64,000 bases of DNA from Jeotgalibacillus campisalis (GTDB taxonomy: Bacteria > Bacillota > Bacilli > Bacillales > Jeotgalibacillaceae), in NCBI RefSeq assembly GCF_000829515.1, contig NZ_JXRR01000014.1, positions 682,001 to 746,000 on the forward strand. The letters run 5' to 3'. The position numbers and the translations under genes were made by a program. The notes below the pieces were generated by a model. It saw only the letters and a program-made list of their open reading frames with translations. It was not told the origin of the DNA and searched no databases. Shown here in pieces: positions 49,751-58,184 of the stretch. Numbering within the stretch: the stretch's first letter is position 1; each line of letters starts with the position of its first letter.

Positions 49751-50439
49751 TATGTTTTAAATTGATTATGGTGCTGATGTGTCAAAATGTGAGCTTTCTT
49801 AACTTTCCAAAGACCCAGCCACCATAAAAAGAGCATGAATGGAATAATAAAATAGATCCAGTTGTGGAAGCTTAATAAAATAAAATCGTAAAAACTATGT
49901 AACGCCACTGGGATGACAATCGATAAAAATAACAGGTTTTTTCTTACAGCAGGGAGAGAAAATTTAGCTTTGCCTACATAATACCCCATCACTACTCCAA
50001 ACAGTGCATGGCTTGACACAGGGAGCAAAGCCCTGCCAAAGGCTGTTTCAAGTCCATTCACAGCAAGAAAAAGGACATTTTCCAGGGTAGCAAAACCCAA
50101 AGATACAGCCGCTCCATACACAATACCATCATACGGCTCGTCAAATTCAATAAGGTGAAAGATGAAAAAATATAAGATAAACCATTTAAAAAATTCCTCC
50201 AGTAACCCATAGGATAGAACGGATCTGAGGAAAGCAGATGAAAAAACCTGCTCTGTTTCAAGTACATACTGGACGAACATAATCGGAAACGTAATAGCGA
50301 TGCCTAAAATAAAAGCACGAAACACGGTTCGGACTGGCTCGATATCATATTGGTCTCTTAAATAAAAATAACTTAAAAGAGCCAGACCAGGAGCGATCGC
50401 GGCTGAGATGATGGCAAACATAAAAATGCCTCTTTTCAA
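49750..50439 (-). CDS. prsW: Intramembrane protease PrsW
   Basis: A 229-residue multi-pass membrane protein with the glutamyl-protease motif EEFFKW and [10 protein letters not shown], plus [13 protein letters not shown]. In B. subtilis PrsW performs site-1 cleavage of anti-sigma factor RsiW to release sigma-W. RsiW is not in this window. It is divergent from ansA and ends at a strong terminator. Confidence 0.92.
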   Translation of the reverse strand: MKRGIFMFAIISAAIAPGLALLSYFYLRDQYDIEPVRTVFRAFILGIAITFPIMFVQYVLETEQVFSSAFLRSVLSYGLLEEFFKWFILYFFIFHLIEFDEPYDGIVYGAAVSLGFATLENVLFLAVNGLETAFGRALLPVSSHALFGVVMGYYVGKAKFSLPAVRKNLLFLSIVIPVALHSFYDFILLSFHNWIYFIIPFMLFLWWLGLWKVKKAHILTHQHHNQFKT

Positions 50440-50508
50440 TCTGTTTTACTCATCGTATCATGTAGAAGACTTGTTTTACATAGTGAAAAATGCTCGGAGG
50501 GATAGCAA

Positions 50509-51480
50509 ATGACAAAAAAACTTATTTTACTTATTCATACAGGCGGGACCATAGCAATGGCTCAGGATCAATCTGGCGCCGTTTTACCAGGGGAAGACAA
50601 TCCAATAGCGGAACAATCCGCTCAGGTGAGTGACTATGCTCATATGATCGTAGAGACGCCTTTTACACTTCCTTCTCCGCATATTACGCCTGATCATATG
50701 CTGCAGATAAAAAAACTTATTGAAAAATATTATCTTGAATCAGGAATAGAGGGTGTGGTCATTACACACGGCACCGATACGTTGGAAGAGACAGCTTATT
50801 TTCTTGATTTAACCTTGAGACTCTCTATTCCTGTAGTTTTGACGGGAGCCATGAGGTCGTCAAATGAGATTGGATCTGACGGCCTTTATAATTTAATCAG
50901 TTCTGTTCGAACTGCTTGCTGTGATGAGGCATATGGGAAAGGTGTTCTGGTCGTATTGAATGACGAAATTCACACAGCCGTCAATGTGACAAAAACACAT
51001 GCAAGCAATGTATCTACCTTTCAGAGCCCTCAATATGGTCCTATAGGTATCGTAACAAAGGGCGGTGTTGTTTTTCACCACACCCCAAAATTAGATCTTA
51101 AATATGCTCTACAGGAGCCCTCGAAAAAAGTCGCTATCTTAAAGGCATATGCCGGAATGGATTCAAGACTTTTTACAAGCTTAGCGGATCTGGGATTTGA
51201 CGGGGTAGTCATTGAAGCACTTGGACAAGGGAATCTGCCACCGGGAACCGTTGAAGGGATTCAAAGTTTAATCAAAAAAAATATCCCGATTGTCCTGGTT
51301 TCCAGATGCTTTAACGGAATTGCACAAGATGTATATGGCTATGAAGGCGGAGGCAGACACCTGAGAGAAATGGGTGTTATTTTTTCAAATGGACTGAACG
51401 GACAAAAAGCTCGTATTAAATTAATGATAGGTTTAGCACAATCAAACGATCATCAATTTATATCCAAAATGTTTCAATAA
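50509..51480 (+). CDS. ansA: L-asparaginase
   Basis: It hydrolyses asparagine to aspartate and ammonia. The two catalytic threonine motifs are clear: TGGTIAM (Thr12 region) and THGTDTLEETAYF. The 323-residue length is typical of type I enzymes, and no signal peptide is present, so it is cytoplasmic. GGAGGG precedes the ATG. It is a single gene on the plus strand between prsW and ypdA, and has a bidirectional terminator. Confidence 0.92.
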   Translation: MTKKLILLIHTGGTIAMAQDQSGAVLPGEDNPIAEQSAQVSDYAHMIVETPFTLPSPHITPDHMLQIKKLIEKYYLESGIEGVVITHGTDTLEETAYFLDLTLRLSIPVVLTGAMRSSNEIGSDGLYNLISSVRTACCDEAYGKGVLVVLNDEIHTAVNVTKTHASNVSTFQSPQYGPIGIVTKGGVVFHHTPKLDLKYALQEPSKKVAILKAYAGMDSRLFTSLADLGFDGVVIEALGQGNLPPGTVEGIQSLIKKNIPIVLVSRCFNGIAQDVYGYEGGGRHLREMGVIFSNGLNGQKARIKLMIGLAQSNDHQFISKMFQ

Positions 51481-51547
51481 CAACGTCATAATGGGAGCCC
51501 TTATTTTACACACTTCCAAGGGTGGCACAAGGAAAAAAACTAAAAAA

Positions 51548-51596
51548 AATAAAGAATGTCTTCAGAAAATAAATTTTCAGTAAGACATTCTTTATT
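51548..51596. terminator. Bidirectional terminator between ansA and ypdA
   Basis: AATAAAGAATGTCTT (51548-51562) pairs perfectly with 51582-51596. Within the 19-base loop GAAAAT/ATTTTC forms a second stem. T-runs flank both ends, matching the convergent genes. Confidence 0.85.
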
Positions 51597-51627
51597 TTTT
51601 AAGTGGATTGTTTCAGCTGATTCTAGA

Positions 51628-52593
51628 TTAATTTTTTTCCTCAATTGCATTCGCAATTTGTTCACCGTGAAAGCGGCCGTTTTCAATAAAAATTTCATTT
51701 GCATTATTTCCTGCAGCAATGACCCCCGCAATATATATGCCTTCGATGTTCGTCTCCATCGTTTCAGGATGATAAATCGGCCTCCCTGAGTATTCATCTA
51801 TACGTACGCCAATTTTTTTTAAGAAGGCATGGTCTGGGTGATAACCGATCATAGCAAATACAAAATCGTTTTTTATCGTGTGCATTTCGCTATTTATAGA
51901 ATAATCTACTGCCTTTGGTGTAATATTCGTGACAGCTGCATCAAAATGCATCTTAATGGATTGAGTTTTTACAAGACCCTCAAATTGCGGTAGGATCCAT
52001 GGCTTGATGCTTGGCGAATAATTGCTTCCTCTATAAAAAACGGAAACTCTTGCCCCTGCTTTTTCAAGTTCGATTGCTGCATCTACGGCGGAGTTTTTCC
52101 CTCCAATGATCGCTACGTCTGTATCAAAAAACGGATGTGCTTCTTTAAAATAATGGTGTACCTTAGGCAGCTTAGCCCCTGGAATTTTAAGTTCATTAGG
52201 GTGATCATAATATCCAGTGGCAATGACAATATGGTTAGCTGTGTAAGACTGTTTTGATGTAGTAACTGAAAAGATGCCGTTTGTCTTTTTAATCGATCTC
52301 ACTTCTTCAAAACGATTAATAGAAAGGCTCATTTGTTTTACAACTTCTCTGTAGTAAACAAGAGCCTGATTTCTTTTAGGTTTATGATCTTCAATTATAA
52401 ATGGCACTTCACCTATTGCCAGCTTTTCACTGGATGAAAAAAAAGTTTGGTGGGTTGGGTAATGAAAGATCGTGTTAACTATATTTCCCTTTTCGATCAC
52501 CAGCGCATCGATTCCCCTTTTTTGCAATGCAATCGAAGTGGCCAGACCGCATGGGCCTCCTCCGACAACAATGACATCTCTATGCTCCATCAT
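51628..52593 (-). CDS. ypdA: Bacillithiol disulfide reductase YpdA (Bdr)
   Basis: A flavoprotein of 321 residues with the FAD site DVIVVGGGPCGLA at the N-terminus, an NADPH-binding IIGGKNSAVDAA near 160 and a C-terminal IAGVIAAG. YpdA reduces oxidised bacillithiol with NADPH. With bshA and bshB1 in the same window this completes synthesis (bar bshC) and recycling. GGAG 6 bases before the ATG fixes the start. It is separated from the upstream MerR gene by a terminator. Confidence 0.92.
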   Translation of the reverse strand: MMEHRDVIVVGGGPCGLATSIALQKRGIDALVIEKGNIVNTIFHYPTHQTFFSSSEKLAIGEVPFIIEDHKPKRNQALVYYREVVKQMSLSINRFEEVRSIKKTNGIFSVTTSKQSYTANHIVIATGYYDHPNELKIPGAKLPKVHHYFKEAHPFFDTDVAIIGGKNSAVDAAIELEKAGARVSVFYRGSNYSPSIKPWILPQFEGLVKTQSIKMHFDAAVTNITPKAVDYSINSEMHTIKNDFVFAMIGYHPDHAFLKKIGVRIDEYSGRPIYHPETMETNIEGIYIAGVIAAGNNANEIFIENGRFHGEQIANAIEEKN

Positions 52594-52628
52594 GCGTCAC
52601 TCCTGCTCATGGTCCGTTCTAGTACGAT

Positions 52629-52662
52629 AAAAATCCCGTATCATTGTTTATGATAGGGGATT
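52629..52662 (-). terminator. Terminator after the CarH-type regulator
   Basis: AAATCCCGTATCAT and ATGATAGGGGATTT pair at 13 of 14 positions around the loop TGTTT. On the minus strand TTTTTAT follows. It separates the regulator from ypdA. Confidence 0.75.
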
Positions 52663-52751
52663 TAAATGGGGTTTTCAATCATCTTGATTTAAATGTTCTT
52701 CCATTTCTACCAAGTCCCCATCCTTCTAATAAGAGATACTCGTGCATAAAT

Positions 52752-53651
52752 TTATATTTTCAACGAAAGCCAGTTGTCCCATTCTTCCTTAGACCTGCCT
52801 ACGAGATGATAATGGTAAATTTCTTGATCTTTATCATTGAGGCAATTAACAGCGTGCCCTCCAACCCCTACGAAAAGCTCAGGGTACTGGATAGAAAGCC
52901 GATCAATTAATTCTAATGTTTTCGTCACATTTTCTTTTAACGTGCATGAAAGAAATAGAAACTTAGGATCTACTGTCTCAAGAACAACATCTAGGTCTCC
53001 CTCTTTAATGCTGGCTCCGAGATAAACCACTTCGAAGCCTTTCCTTCGAACATATAAAGTGAAAATTAACAAACCAAGCTCATGCCATTCTCCAGGTGCA
53101 CACACTGCCACGACCTTTGGCAAAAGTCCATTGTGAGGAAATGAATGCATTAGTATGCCAATCCTTGAACGTAAGATAGAAGTGGCAAAGTGTTCATGAG
53201 CTGTTGTAATCTGGCCGATTTCCCAAAGCTCACCAATCCTGATCAGGACGGTACCCAAAATGTCGATTAAGACTTTATCAATTGTATAAAGTGAGAAAGC
53301 CTGGTTTATTAGCTCATGTGATTTATTTTCTTCAAAATTTAGCAATGCCTCAACCAGATCATCCTGAAAAATTTGAATACGGTCTTTGGGTCCTTCGGTG
53401 GGTTCCTTTTGCTCAGAAAAATCCTGCTTTTCAAGCATGATGACAGCTTGACTAATAGTAAGACCTGTATTAATTTTGTTTACAAGCCACTTGAGTTTTT
53501 TTACATGTTCGTCTGTATATAGTCTGTGGCCTGATTCATTTCGAACAGGCTCAATTAAATTGTATCTTCTTTCCCATGCCCGCATCGTGCCTGGCTGTAT
53601 GCCGACCATTGTGGAGACAGCTTTAATATTATACTTTCCTTCTTCACTCAT
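52752..53651 (-). CDS. CarH-type cobalamin-binding MerR transcriptional regulator
   Basis: Residues 6-75 are a MerR helix-turn-helix (YNIKAVSTMVGIQPGTMRAW, GHRLYT). Residues 90-170 form the four-helix bundle with the W-x9-EH motif (Trp143, Glu153, His154). Residues 178-299 are a Rossmann B12 domain with E-x-H (Glu188, His190) in CAPGEWHELG and VGVGG at 261-265. In CarH/LitR proteins these residues bind adenosylcobalamin; the dark tetramer binds DNA and light breaks it. All are intact here. The gene is monocistronic, with operator repeats in its promoter. No carotenoid gene is nearby. Confidence 0.9.
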   Translation of the reverse strand: MSEEGKYNIKAVSTMVGIQPGTMRAWERRYNLIEPVRNESGHRLYTDEHVKKLKWLVNKINTGLTISQAVIMLEKQDFSEQKEPTEGPKDRIQIFQDDLVEALLNFEENKSHELINQAFSLYTIDKVLIDILGTVLIRIGELWEIGQITTAHEHFATSILRSRIGILMHSFPHNGLLPKVVAVCAPGEWHELGLLIFTLYVRRKGFEVVYLGASIKEGDLDVVLETVDPKFLFLSCTLKENVTKTLELIDRLSIQYPELFVGVGGHAVNCLNDKDQEIYHYHLVGRSKEEWDNWLSLKI

Positions 53652-53689
53652 ATTACTTGTCCTCCTGCGGCTCGCAATCCTTTCTACAA

Positions 53690-53718
53690 ATTATATCTCT
53701 CAATTGTCTTTGTGTAAA
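53690..53718 (-). promoter_or_regulatory. Sigma-A promoter of the CarH-type gene
   Basis: TTTACA (53713-53718) and a perfect TATAAT (53690-53695) are 17 bases apart on the minus strand. Transcription would start near 53684, about 30 bases before the ATG. The -35 is inside the third operator repeat. Confidence 0.8.
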
Positions 53719-53740
53719 CTTTGTATAGGTTTTATACAAC
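53708..53740 (-). promoter_or_regulatory. Three tandem 11-bp CarH operator repeats
   Basis: On the minus strand three abutting 11-mers read GTTGTATAAAA (53730-53740), CCTATACAAAG (53719-53729) and TTTACACAAAG (53708-53718). The middle one fits nnTnTACAnnn exactly; the outer two differ at one position each. This is the pattern recalled for Thermus CarH operators, where each DNA-binding domain contacts one 11-bp repeat. The third repeat covers the -35 box. Confidence 0.7.
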
Positions 53741-53748
53741 GATTATCT

Positions 53749-54507
53749 TTATCTTTTTAGAGAAATATAATGTGTTTCTGATTTAGCACCAAGACGCAAA
53801 GGAAGCAATGTCGTGCCAAACCCGTTACTGATGAGCTGATAAGTCTCATTTATTTTTTTAAGAGATCCAGGCTCATATGGGCCTGCTCCAAAAAAACGAA
53901 CTTGCCCTCCGTGTGTATGCCCGCTCAGAACCAAGTCGACTTTCTTTTTTGATTTGGAAAGTTTATGCATAATACCGGGTTCATGACTGACTAAAATGAC
54001 GGGATCCGTTGTATTGACTGCCTGCAGAGCTTCTTGCAAATCATCTTTTTTATAACTGATATCCCCAACTCCCGCAATCCATATAGAGTGATCTTTTTCT
54101 ATTTCTATTTTTCTTACTTCATTCTCGAGGATCGTGACATTATTTCTTCGCAACAGGTGATTCAGCTTTTTCAGATCAACCTCTTCGTCGTTATTGCCGT
54201 AAACAAAATAAACAGGCCCTATTTCAGAGAGTATTTGAATGTTTCGTTCTACTCTTGAATATGGCACTCCTTTTTCCATTAAGTCTCCTCCAATAATTAC
54301 TGCATCAGCTGAAGGAATTGATTTCACCCAATTAAGATATAAGTTTCTGCGATGAATATCCGAGATGAAAAAAATCGAAAAATCTTTTTCTGCCTTATAG
54401 TGATCCGGCTCAATATTTATGTAAGAAATATTATTTTCAAATGCCCTTTTCAACATCCAGCCCCCTAGTGACATGAAAGTTAAAAGGATCGTAGTCAAGT
54501 ATTTCAA
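53749..54507 (-). CDS. ypbG: Metallophosphoesterase YpbG
   Basis: A calcineurin-like phosphoesterase of 252 residues with an N-terminal membrane helix (about 3-20) and the metal motifs FISDIHRRN, GGDLMEK, YGNNDEE, VSHEP and SGHTHGGQ. The substrate is unknown; related YkuE-type proteins are membrane-associated phosphohydrolases. Position matches Bacillus ypbG. Its 3' end lies 8 bases from the operator of the downstream regulator, and no terminator separates them. Confidence 0.87.
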   Translation of the reverse strand: MKYLTTILLTFMSLGGWMLKRAFENNISYINIEPDHYKAEKDFSIFFISDIHRRNLYLNWVKSIPSADAVIIGGDLMEKGVPYSRVERNIQILSEIGPVYFVYGNNDEEVDLKKLNHLLRRNNVTILENEVRKIEIEKDHSIWIAGVGDISYKKDDLQEALQAVNTTDPVILVSHEPGIMHKLSKSKKKVDLVLSGHTHGGQVRFFGAGPYEPGSLKKINETYQLISNGFGTTLLPLRLGAKSETHYISLKR

Positions 54508-54540
54508 AAAAAAACCTCCAATCCGCTAGAGAGCGGCAAA

Positions 54541-54582
54541 CAAAAAAAGATGAGGCTGGGACAATTTTGTCTCAACCTCTTC
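54541..54582 (-). terminator. Terminator-like copy of the GAGGCTGGGACA repeat (copy B)
   Basis: GATGAGGCTGGGACAA (54549-54564) pairs with 54567-54582. On the minus strand seven T follow. It is nearly identical to the hairpin at 40775-40808 and likewise lies just past a minus-strand gene, here the CBS protein. Confidence 0.7.
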
Positions 54583-54679
54583 TATCCGGTTCACTCTACT
54601 CCGTTCACCTCATCGCAACAATTTAAACAAACTCAATTTGAAAAAGATTGTTGTCCTGTTACAGCCTCGTATTTGCGCT

Positions 54680-55312
54680 CTACTCTTCTTTAATATCTAA
54701 TATTCTAAAGCCTGATTTCTCTAATTTTTTTAAAAACCTCTCTATATTATCGCGTTTTTCAATTTTTAACACGATTCTTCTGACAAGCTTATCGGTTTCA
54801 TCAAACGTTACAAGAGAGATGACTGACTCATGGAATTGTTGAATAATATCCGCAAGCCTCGAAATTCTTCCTTCTGTTTCGACTGAAGTAAAGGCAATCC
54901 TAATTCCTTTTTTATGCATACCGAATGCACTTTGAAACTGATTGAAAACATCATATCTCGTAACAATGCCTTTAAAATCTCCCTGCTCGTCTACTACTGA
55001 TAATAAAGGGAAATCATTTAGTTCATAAAGGGTCGTTTCAAAAATTTCATCACCCTTAAGATATGTATCTTGATGGGTTGCAATATCCTGTGCTGTAACA
55101 ACAGAATTAAATTCCTCCCTTGATTTACCAGATTCAAAAAAGGCTTTATAGATATGATATTTTGTTGCTACACCTTTATATTGGGAATTATCTAATACAG
55201 GGACACCATCGATCCCGTTTTCTTCCAATAGTGTAATGACTTTTTCAATAGAATCATTAACTTGAACAGTATAACATTTAGCATTAGCAATCATTGCATT
55301 TTTTACAAACAT
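54680..55312 (-). CDS. CBS-domain protein
   Basis: Two CBS motifs fill residues 1-130 (IEKVITLLEENGIDGVPVLD and LLSVVDEQGDFKGIVTRYDV), and an ACT-like region of about 75 residues follows (VETEGRISRLADIIQQFHES, IVLKIEKRDN). This resembles AcuB-type proteins, in which CBS pairs bind adenine nucleotides. The target is unknown. The ATG at 55312 is chosen (GAGGTG upstream); a GTG three codons earlier is in frame. It is not present at this place in B. subtilis and is bounded by copy B of the repeat. Confidence 0.8.
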   Translation of the reverse strand: MFVKNAMIANAKCYTVQVNDSIEKVITLLEENGIDGVPVLDNSQYKGVATKYHIYKAFFESGKSREEFNSVVTAQDIATHQDTYLKGDEIFETTLYELNDFPLLSVVDEQGDFKGIVTRYDVFNQFQSAFGMHKKGIRIAFTSVETEGRISRLADIIQQFHESVISLVTFDETDKLVRRIVLKIEKRDNIERFLKKLEKSGFRILDIKEE

Positions 55313-55398
55313 TGGCTTCACCTCGTAATTTATTATAGTACATTCTTCGCTTCTAACCTGATAATATCCTGCCTGATTTACTCTATCATCACCATCAA

Positions 55399-56139
55399 TT
55401 ATTGACTGGGAATCTCTAATACTTGACCTTCTGAAATTTCGTTGCTGCTGAGCCCATTTACTTCTTTAATTTTCTCCACCCAGTCTCCATTGCCGAAATA
55501 GTTTACGGATATACGATACAGTGTTTCACTTGCCTGAACAGTATGGACAGCCGAGGATGAGGGTTCTTCCTCAACATCAGTGGTTGAATCCGTTTCTGCT
55601 TCAGCAGGTTCTTCTACAACTTGTTCTGCAGGTTCTTCTGCCGCTGGTTCTGCAGGTTCCTCTACAGCTTCCTGGACAGCTTCTTCCGTTTCATTTGAAG
55701 CCTCCGTTTTTTCCTCGTTTATTTCCTCTGCATCGTCATCTTTGGATGTTTCTGCATCTGAAGGAGATTCTTCCGGCGTTTCCTCTCTTTCATCACTATC
55801 TGTAATTCCCGTATCCGGTTGTTCATCTGCAGGTGACAGTTGAGCACGGTCAACTTGAAATGCGCTATCGCGATCCATTGTCGCATTCGTAATACCACTC
55901 TCAGAATTATTTAACGTTAAAGAAAGAATTGCTACCGTAACAGGAAGAAGAACAAATAATGCCACCAGCACCCGAATTAAAGGAAAAGGTTTTTTTTGAG
56001 CGGCCTTTTCATCTCTTTTCTTTCCATGCAAAGCCAGCCTCGATGTTTCACCTCCATTTTCTTTATGGATGCTTTGATCCGCTGCAGTAATTTCCTGTCG
56101 TGTTTTGTTTGCCTGGTCACGATAAGGATCTCGTTTCAT
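55399..56139 (-). CDS. ypbE: LysM-domain membrane protein YpbE
   Basis: A cytoplasmic basic N-terminus (about 50 residues), one membrane helix (about 53-76), a long acidic low-complexity linker (about 80-195) and a C-terminal LysM domain (about 198-246, VQASETLYRISVNYFGNG). The linker includes three near copies of VEEPAE. The protein is anchored in the membrane and reaches peptidoglycan. Function is unknown. It overlaps ypbD by 23 bases and lies in the ypbB-recQ-ypbD-ypbE operon. Confidence 0.86.
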   Translation of the reverse strand: MKRDPYRDQANKTRQEITAADQSIHKENGGETSRLALHGKKRDEKAAQKKPFPLIRVLVALFVLLPVTVAILSLTLNNSESGITNATMDRDSAFQVDRAQLSPADEQPDTGITDSDEREETPEESPSDAETSKDDDAEEINEEKTEASNETEEAVQEAVEEPAEPAAEEPAEQVVEEPAEAETDSTTDVEEEPSSSAVHTVQASETLYRISVNYFGNGDWVEKIKEVNGLSSNEISEGQVLEIPSQ

Positions 56140-56734
56140 GTAATTCCCCTTCTTTTCTTTTTTTATGTTTAGATTTTTGCTGAATATATAAGCCTAATAA
56201 TAAATTAACGATGAAATGCAGGCTGATAGTTGACCACAAACTATTGGTCCACTCATATATTCCCCCAATAATGAAACTTAGAATCACAATATTTAATGTA
56301 AGATACCAATGATTTAAATAACGAAAATGAACAATTGCAAAAAGAAGACTTGCCAGCATCCAACTTGTGTTCGTTTGAATAACTCCGCGAAAAAGTAATT
56401 CTTCTGCCAGCGCTACGATCATCGCAAGCCATAAAAGTTGAGCAATACTCGCATTTGAGAATAATTTCTCATTTATTCCGCCGTCATCATAATAACGACT
56501 TGGAAGAAGCTTCATAAGCCATATATCCAAAAAAACGATCATTAGACCTGCTGCAACCCCAACCCCTATCATAGTTGATGAGATCGCGAATAAGCCGGTA
56601 AACAAATGAAAACTTTCAAATAACAAGAACCCTAAGAATAGGGATGCGGCCAAAAAGAAAATTTGAGTTCCCACAACTGATGTTATCAATTGCTGGTGAG
56701 TGATACGATCAATAGTCTTTTGTCCACCCATCAT
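56117..56734 (-). CDS. ypbD: CPBP-family intramembrane metalloprotease YpbD
   Basis: A 205-residue multi-pass protein with the CPBP/ABI motif EELLFRGV near residue 110 and a later FAIVHFRYLNH and HFIVNLLLGLY, the expected Glu/His metal ligands. Substrate is unknown. The ATG at 56734 is preferred to 56740 because AAGGAG then lies at a normal distance. Its start is inside the recQ 3' end (overlap 26 bases). Confidence 0.85.
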   Translation of the reverse strand: MMGGQKTIDRITHQQLITSVVGTQIFFLAASLFLGFLLFESFHLFTGLFAISSTMIGVGVAAGLMIVFLDIWLMKLLPSRYYDDGGINEKLFSNASIAQLLWLAMIVALAEELLFRGVIQTNTSWMLASLLFAIVHFRYLNHWYLTLNIVILSFIIGGIYEWTNSLWSTISLHFIVNLLLGLYIQQKSKHKKRKEGELHETRSLS

Positions 56735-58184
56735 TTTCATTCTCCTTAAAAATTGATGCTAACCGATTTTGCCAGGTTATTACTTTTCTTTGCTCAGACC
56801 CAAGGCTTCCAATATAAGATTCAAGAGGAAAGCCGCATTGATCACAGCAAAACGGCTGAATAATAGAGTTTGTTTCATCAAAACACCGCACAATTAATTG
56901 TCTTCTGCAATTGTCTGTGGTGACATAGGTAACCATTTGATCTATTTTGCGTTTTTTTTCAACCATCCGCTTTAAAATTAATTGATTAACGTGACCCGCC
57001 CAGTTCGAATGGTTCGTTTCTATTTTAGCGTAATAATGCAAAACTCTGTTTTGAACCTCCGATAGACCCGTTTTTTCTTCAATTTCTTTTAAACCGCTGG
57101 CTGTGTGCTTAATTTTTTCAAATTCACTTATTTGACGTAATGAAGGCCTTTCAAGTTCCAGTAAATTTGTCGTAATTTGTTCATCTTTAGATAAGTATAA
57201 CAGGATTGACAAACTTTTTTCACCATCACGTCCAGCCCTGCCAATTTCCTGCACAAAAGCCTCCATACTTGAAGGAAGGTGGAAGTGTATAATTGTCCGG
57301 ATATTTTCTTTATTGACCCCCATGCCAAAGGCGCTTGTAGCAAAGATCCAGTCAAGCTGATCCGTTAAAAATTGCTGCTGAATAAGAATTCTTTGGTCCT
57401 GTTCAAGCCCGGCATGATAACTTGAAATCTTTTTGGCAGTTGTTTGATTCATTTCTTCTGCAAGCTCATCTGCTAATTTTTTACTTGAAAAATAGACGAT
57501 GCCGGGTGAGGACAAAGTTTCTATAAATTGCTTTAACGTATGGATTTTTTCCTGAAAGGAAGAAAGTTGTTCCACTTTCAAAGCTATATTGGGACGATTG
57601 ACTGAGTAAACCCACTCATCCGGGCTGGCCATTTTTAAGCTTTGACAAATATCAGCTCTGATTTTTACTGTTGCAGTAGCAGTTAACGCAAGTGTAACGG
57701 GACTTCCTAGTTTTTCTTTAATCGCACCAAGTTGAAGATAATCCGGCCTGAAATCCGGTCCCCATTGAGAGATGCAGTGCGCTTCATCCACAACAAATAG
57801 ACGGATGCTGCAAGAAGATAGTGCTTCTGAAATCTCAGCAAGATTGAGCATTTCAGGTGAAATAAAGATAAATTTGTAGTGCTGCAAATTCTTAAGCGCC
57901 TGTTTTTTTTCTTTGAAAGATAAAAAGGAATTAAGTGCTATAACTTTTTTTTCTCCTCTGATCTTAATCTGCTCAACCTGGTCCTGCATTAAAGAAAGTA
58001 AAGGAGAAACGATAAGAACCTGTGCATGCAAAATATAGGATGGAAGCTGATAGCATAGAGATTTACCAGAACCGGTTGGAAGCATTGCAATGGTATCTTT
58101 TTCTGCGATTATACTTTCGATGATTTCTTTTTGACCCTCTCTGAAAGACCTGAATCCAAAGTGTTTAAATAAGGTATCTTCCAT
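56709..58184 (-). CDS. recQ: ATP-dependent DNA helicase RecQ (YpbC type)
   Basis: A 491-residue RecQ with Walker A MLPTGSGKSLCYQLP, the box VVDEAHCISQWGPDFRPDY, TALTATAT and QEIGRAGRDGE, plus a Zn-binding C-terminal CCDQCG region. It lacks the HRDC domain of E. coli RecQ, as in the short Bacillus paralogue. It functions in recombination and fork repair. It overlaps ypbB by 76 bases and ypbD by 26. Confidence 0.93.
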   Translation of the reverse strand: MEDTLFKHFGFRSFREGQKEIIESIIAEKDTIAMLPTGSGKSLCYQLPSYILHAQVLIVSPLLSLMQDQVEQIKIRGEKKVIALNSFLSFKEKKQALKNLQHYKFIFISPEMLNLAEISEALSSCSIRLFVVDEAHCISQWGPDFRPDYLQLGAIKEKLGSPVTLALTATATVKIRADICQSLKMASPDEWVYSVNRPNIALKVEQLSSFQEKIHTLKQFIETLSSPGIVYFSSKKLADELAEEMNQTTAKKISSYHAGLEQDQRILIQQQFLTDQLDWIFATSAFGMGVNKENIRTIIHFHLPSSMEAFVQEIGRAGRDGEKSLSILLYLSKDEQITTNLLELERPSLRQISEFEKIKHTASGLKEIEEKTGLSEVQNRVLHYYAKIETNHSNWAGHVNQLILKRMVEKKRKIDQMVTYVTTDNCRRQLIVRCFDETNSIIQPFCCDQCGFPLESYIGSLGSEQRKVITWQNRLASIFKENENDGWTKDY

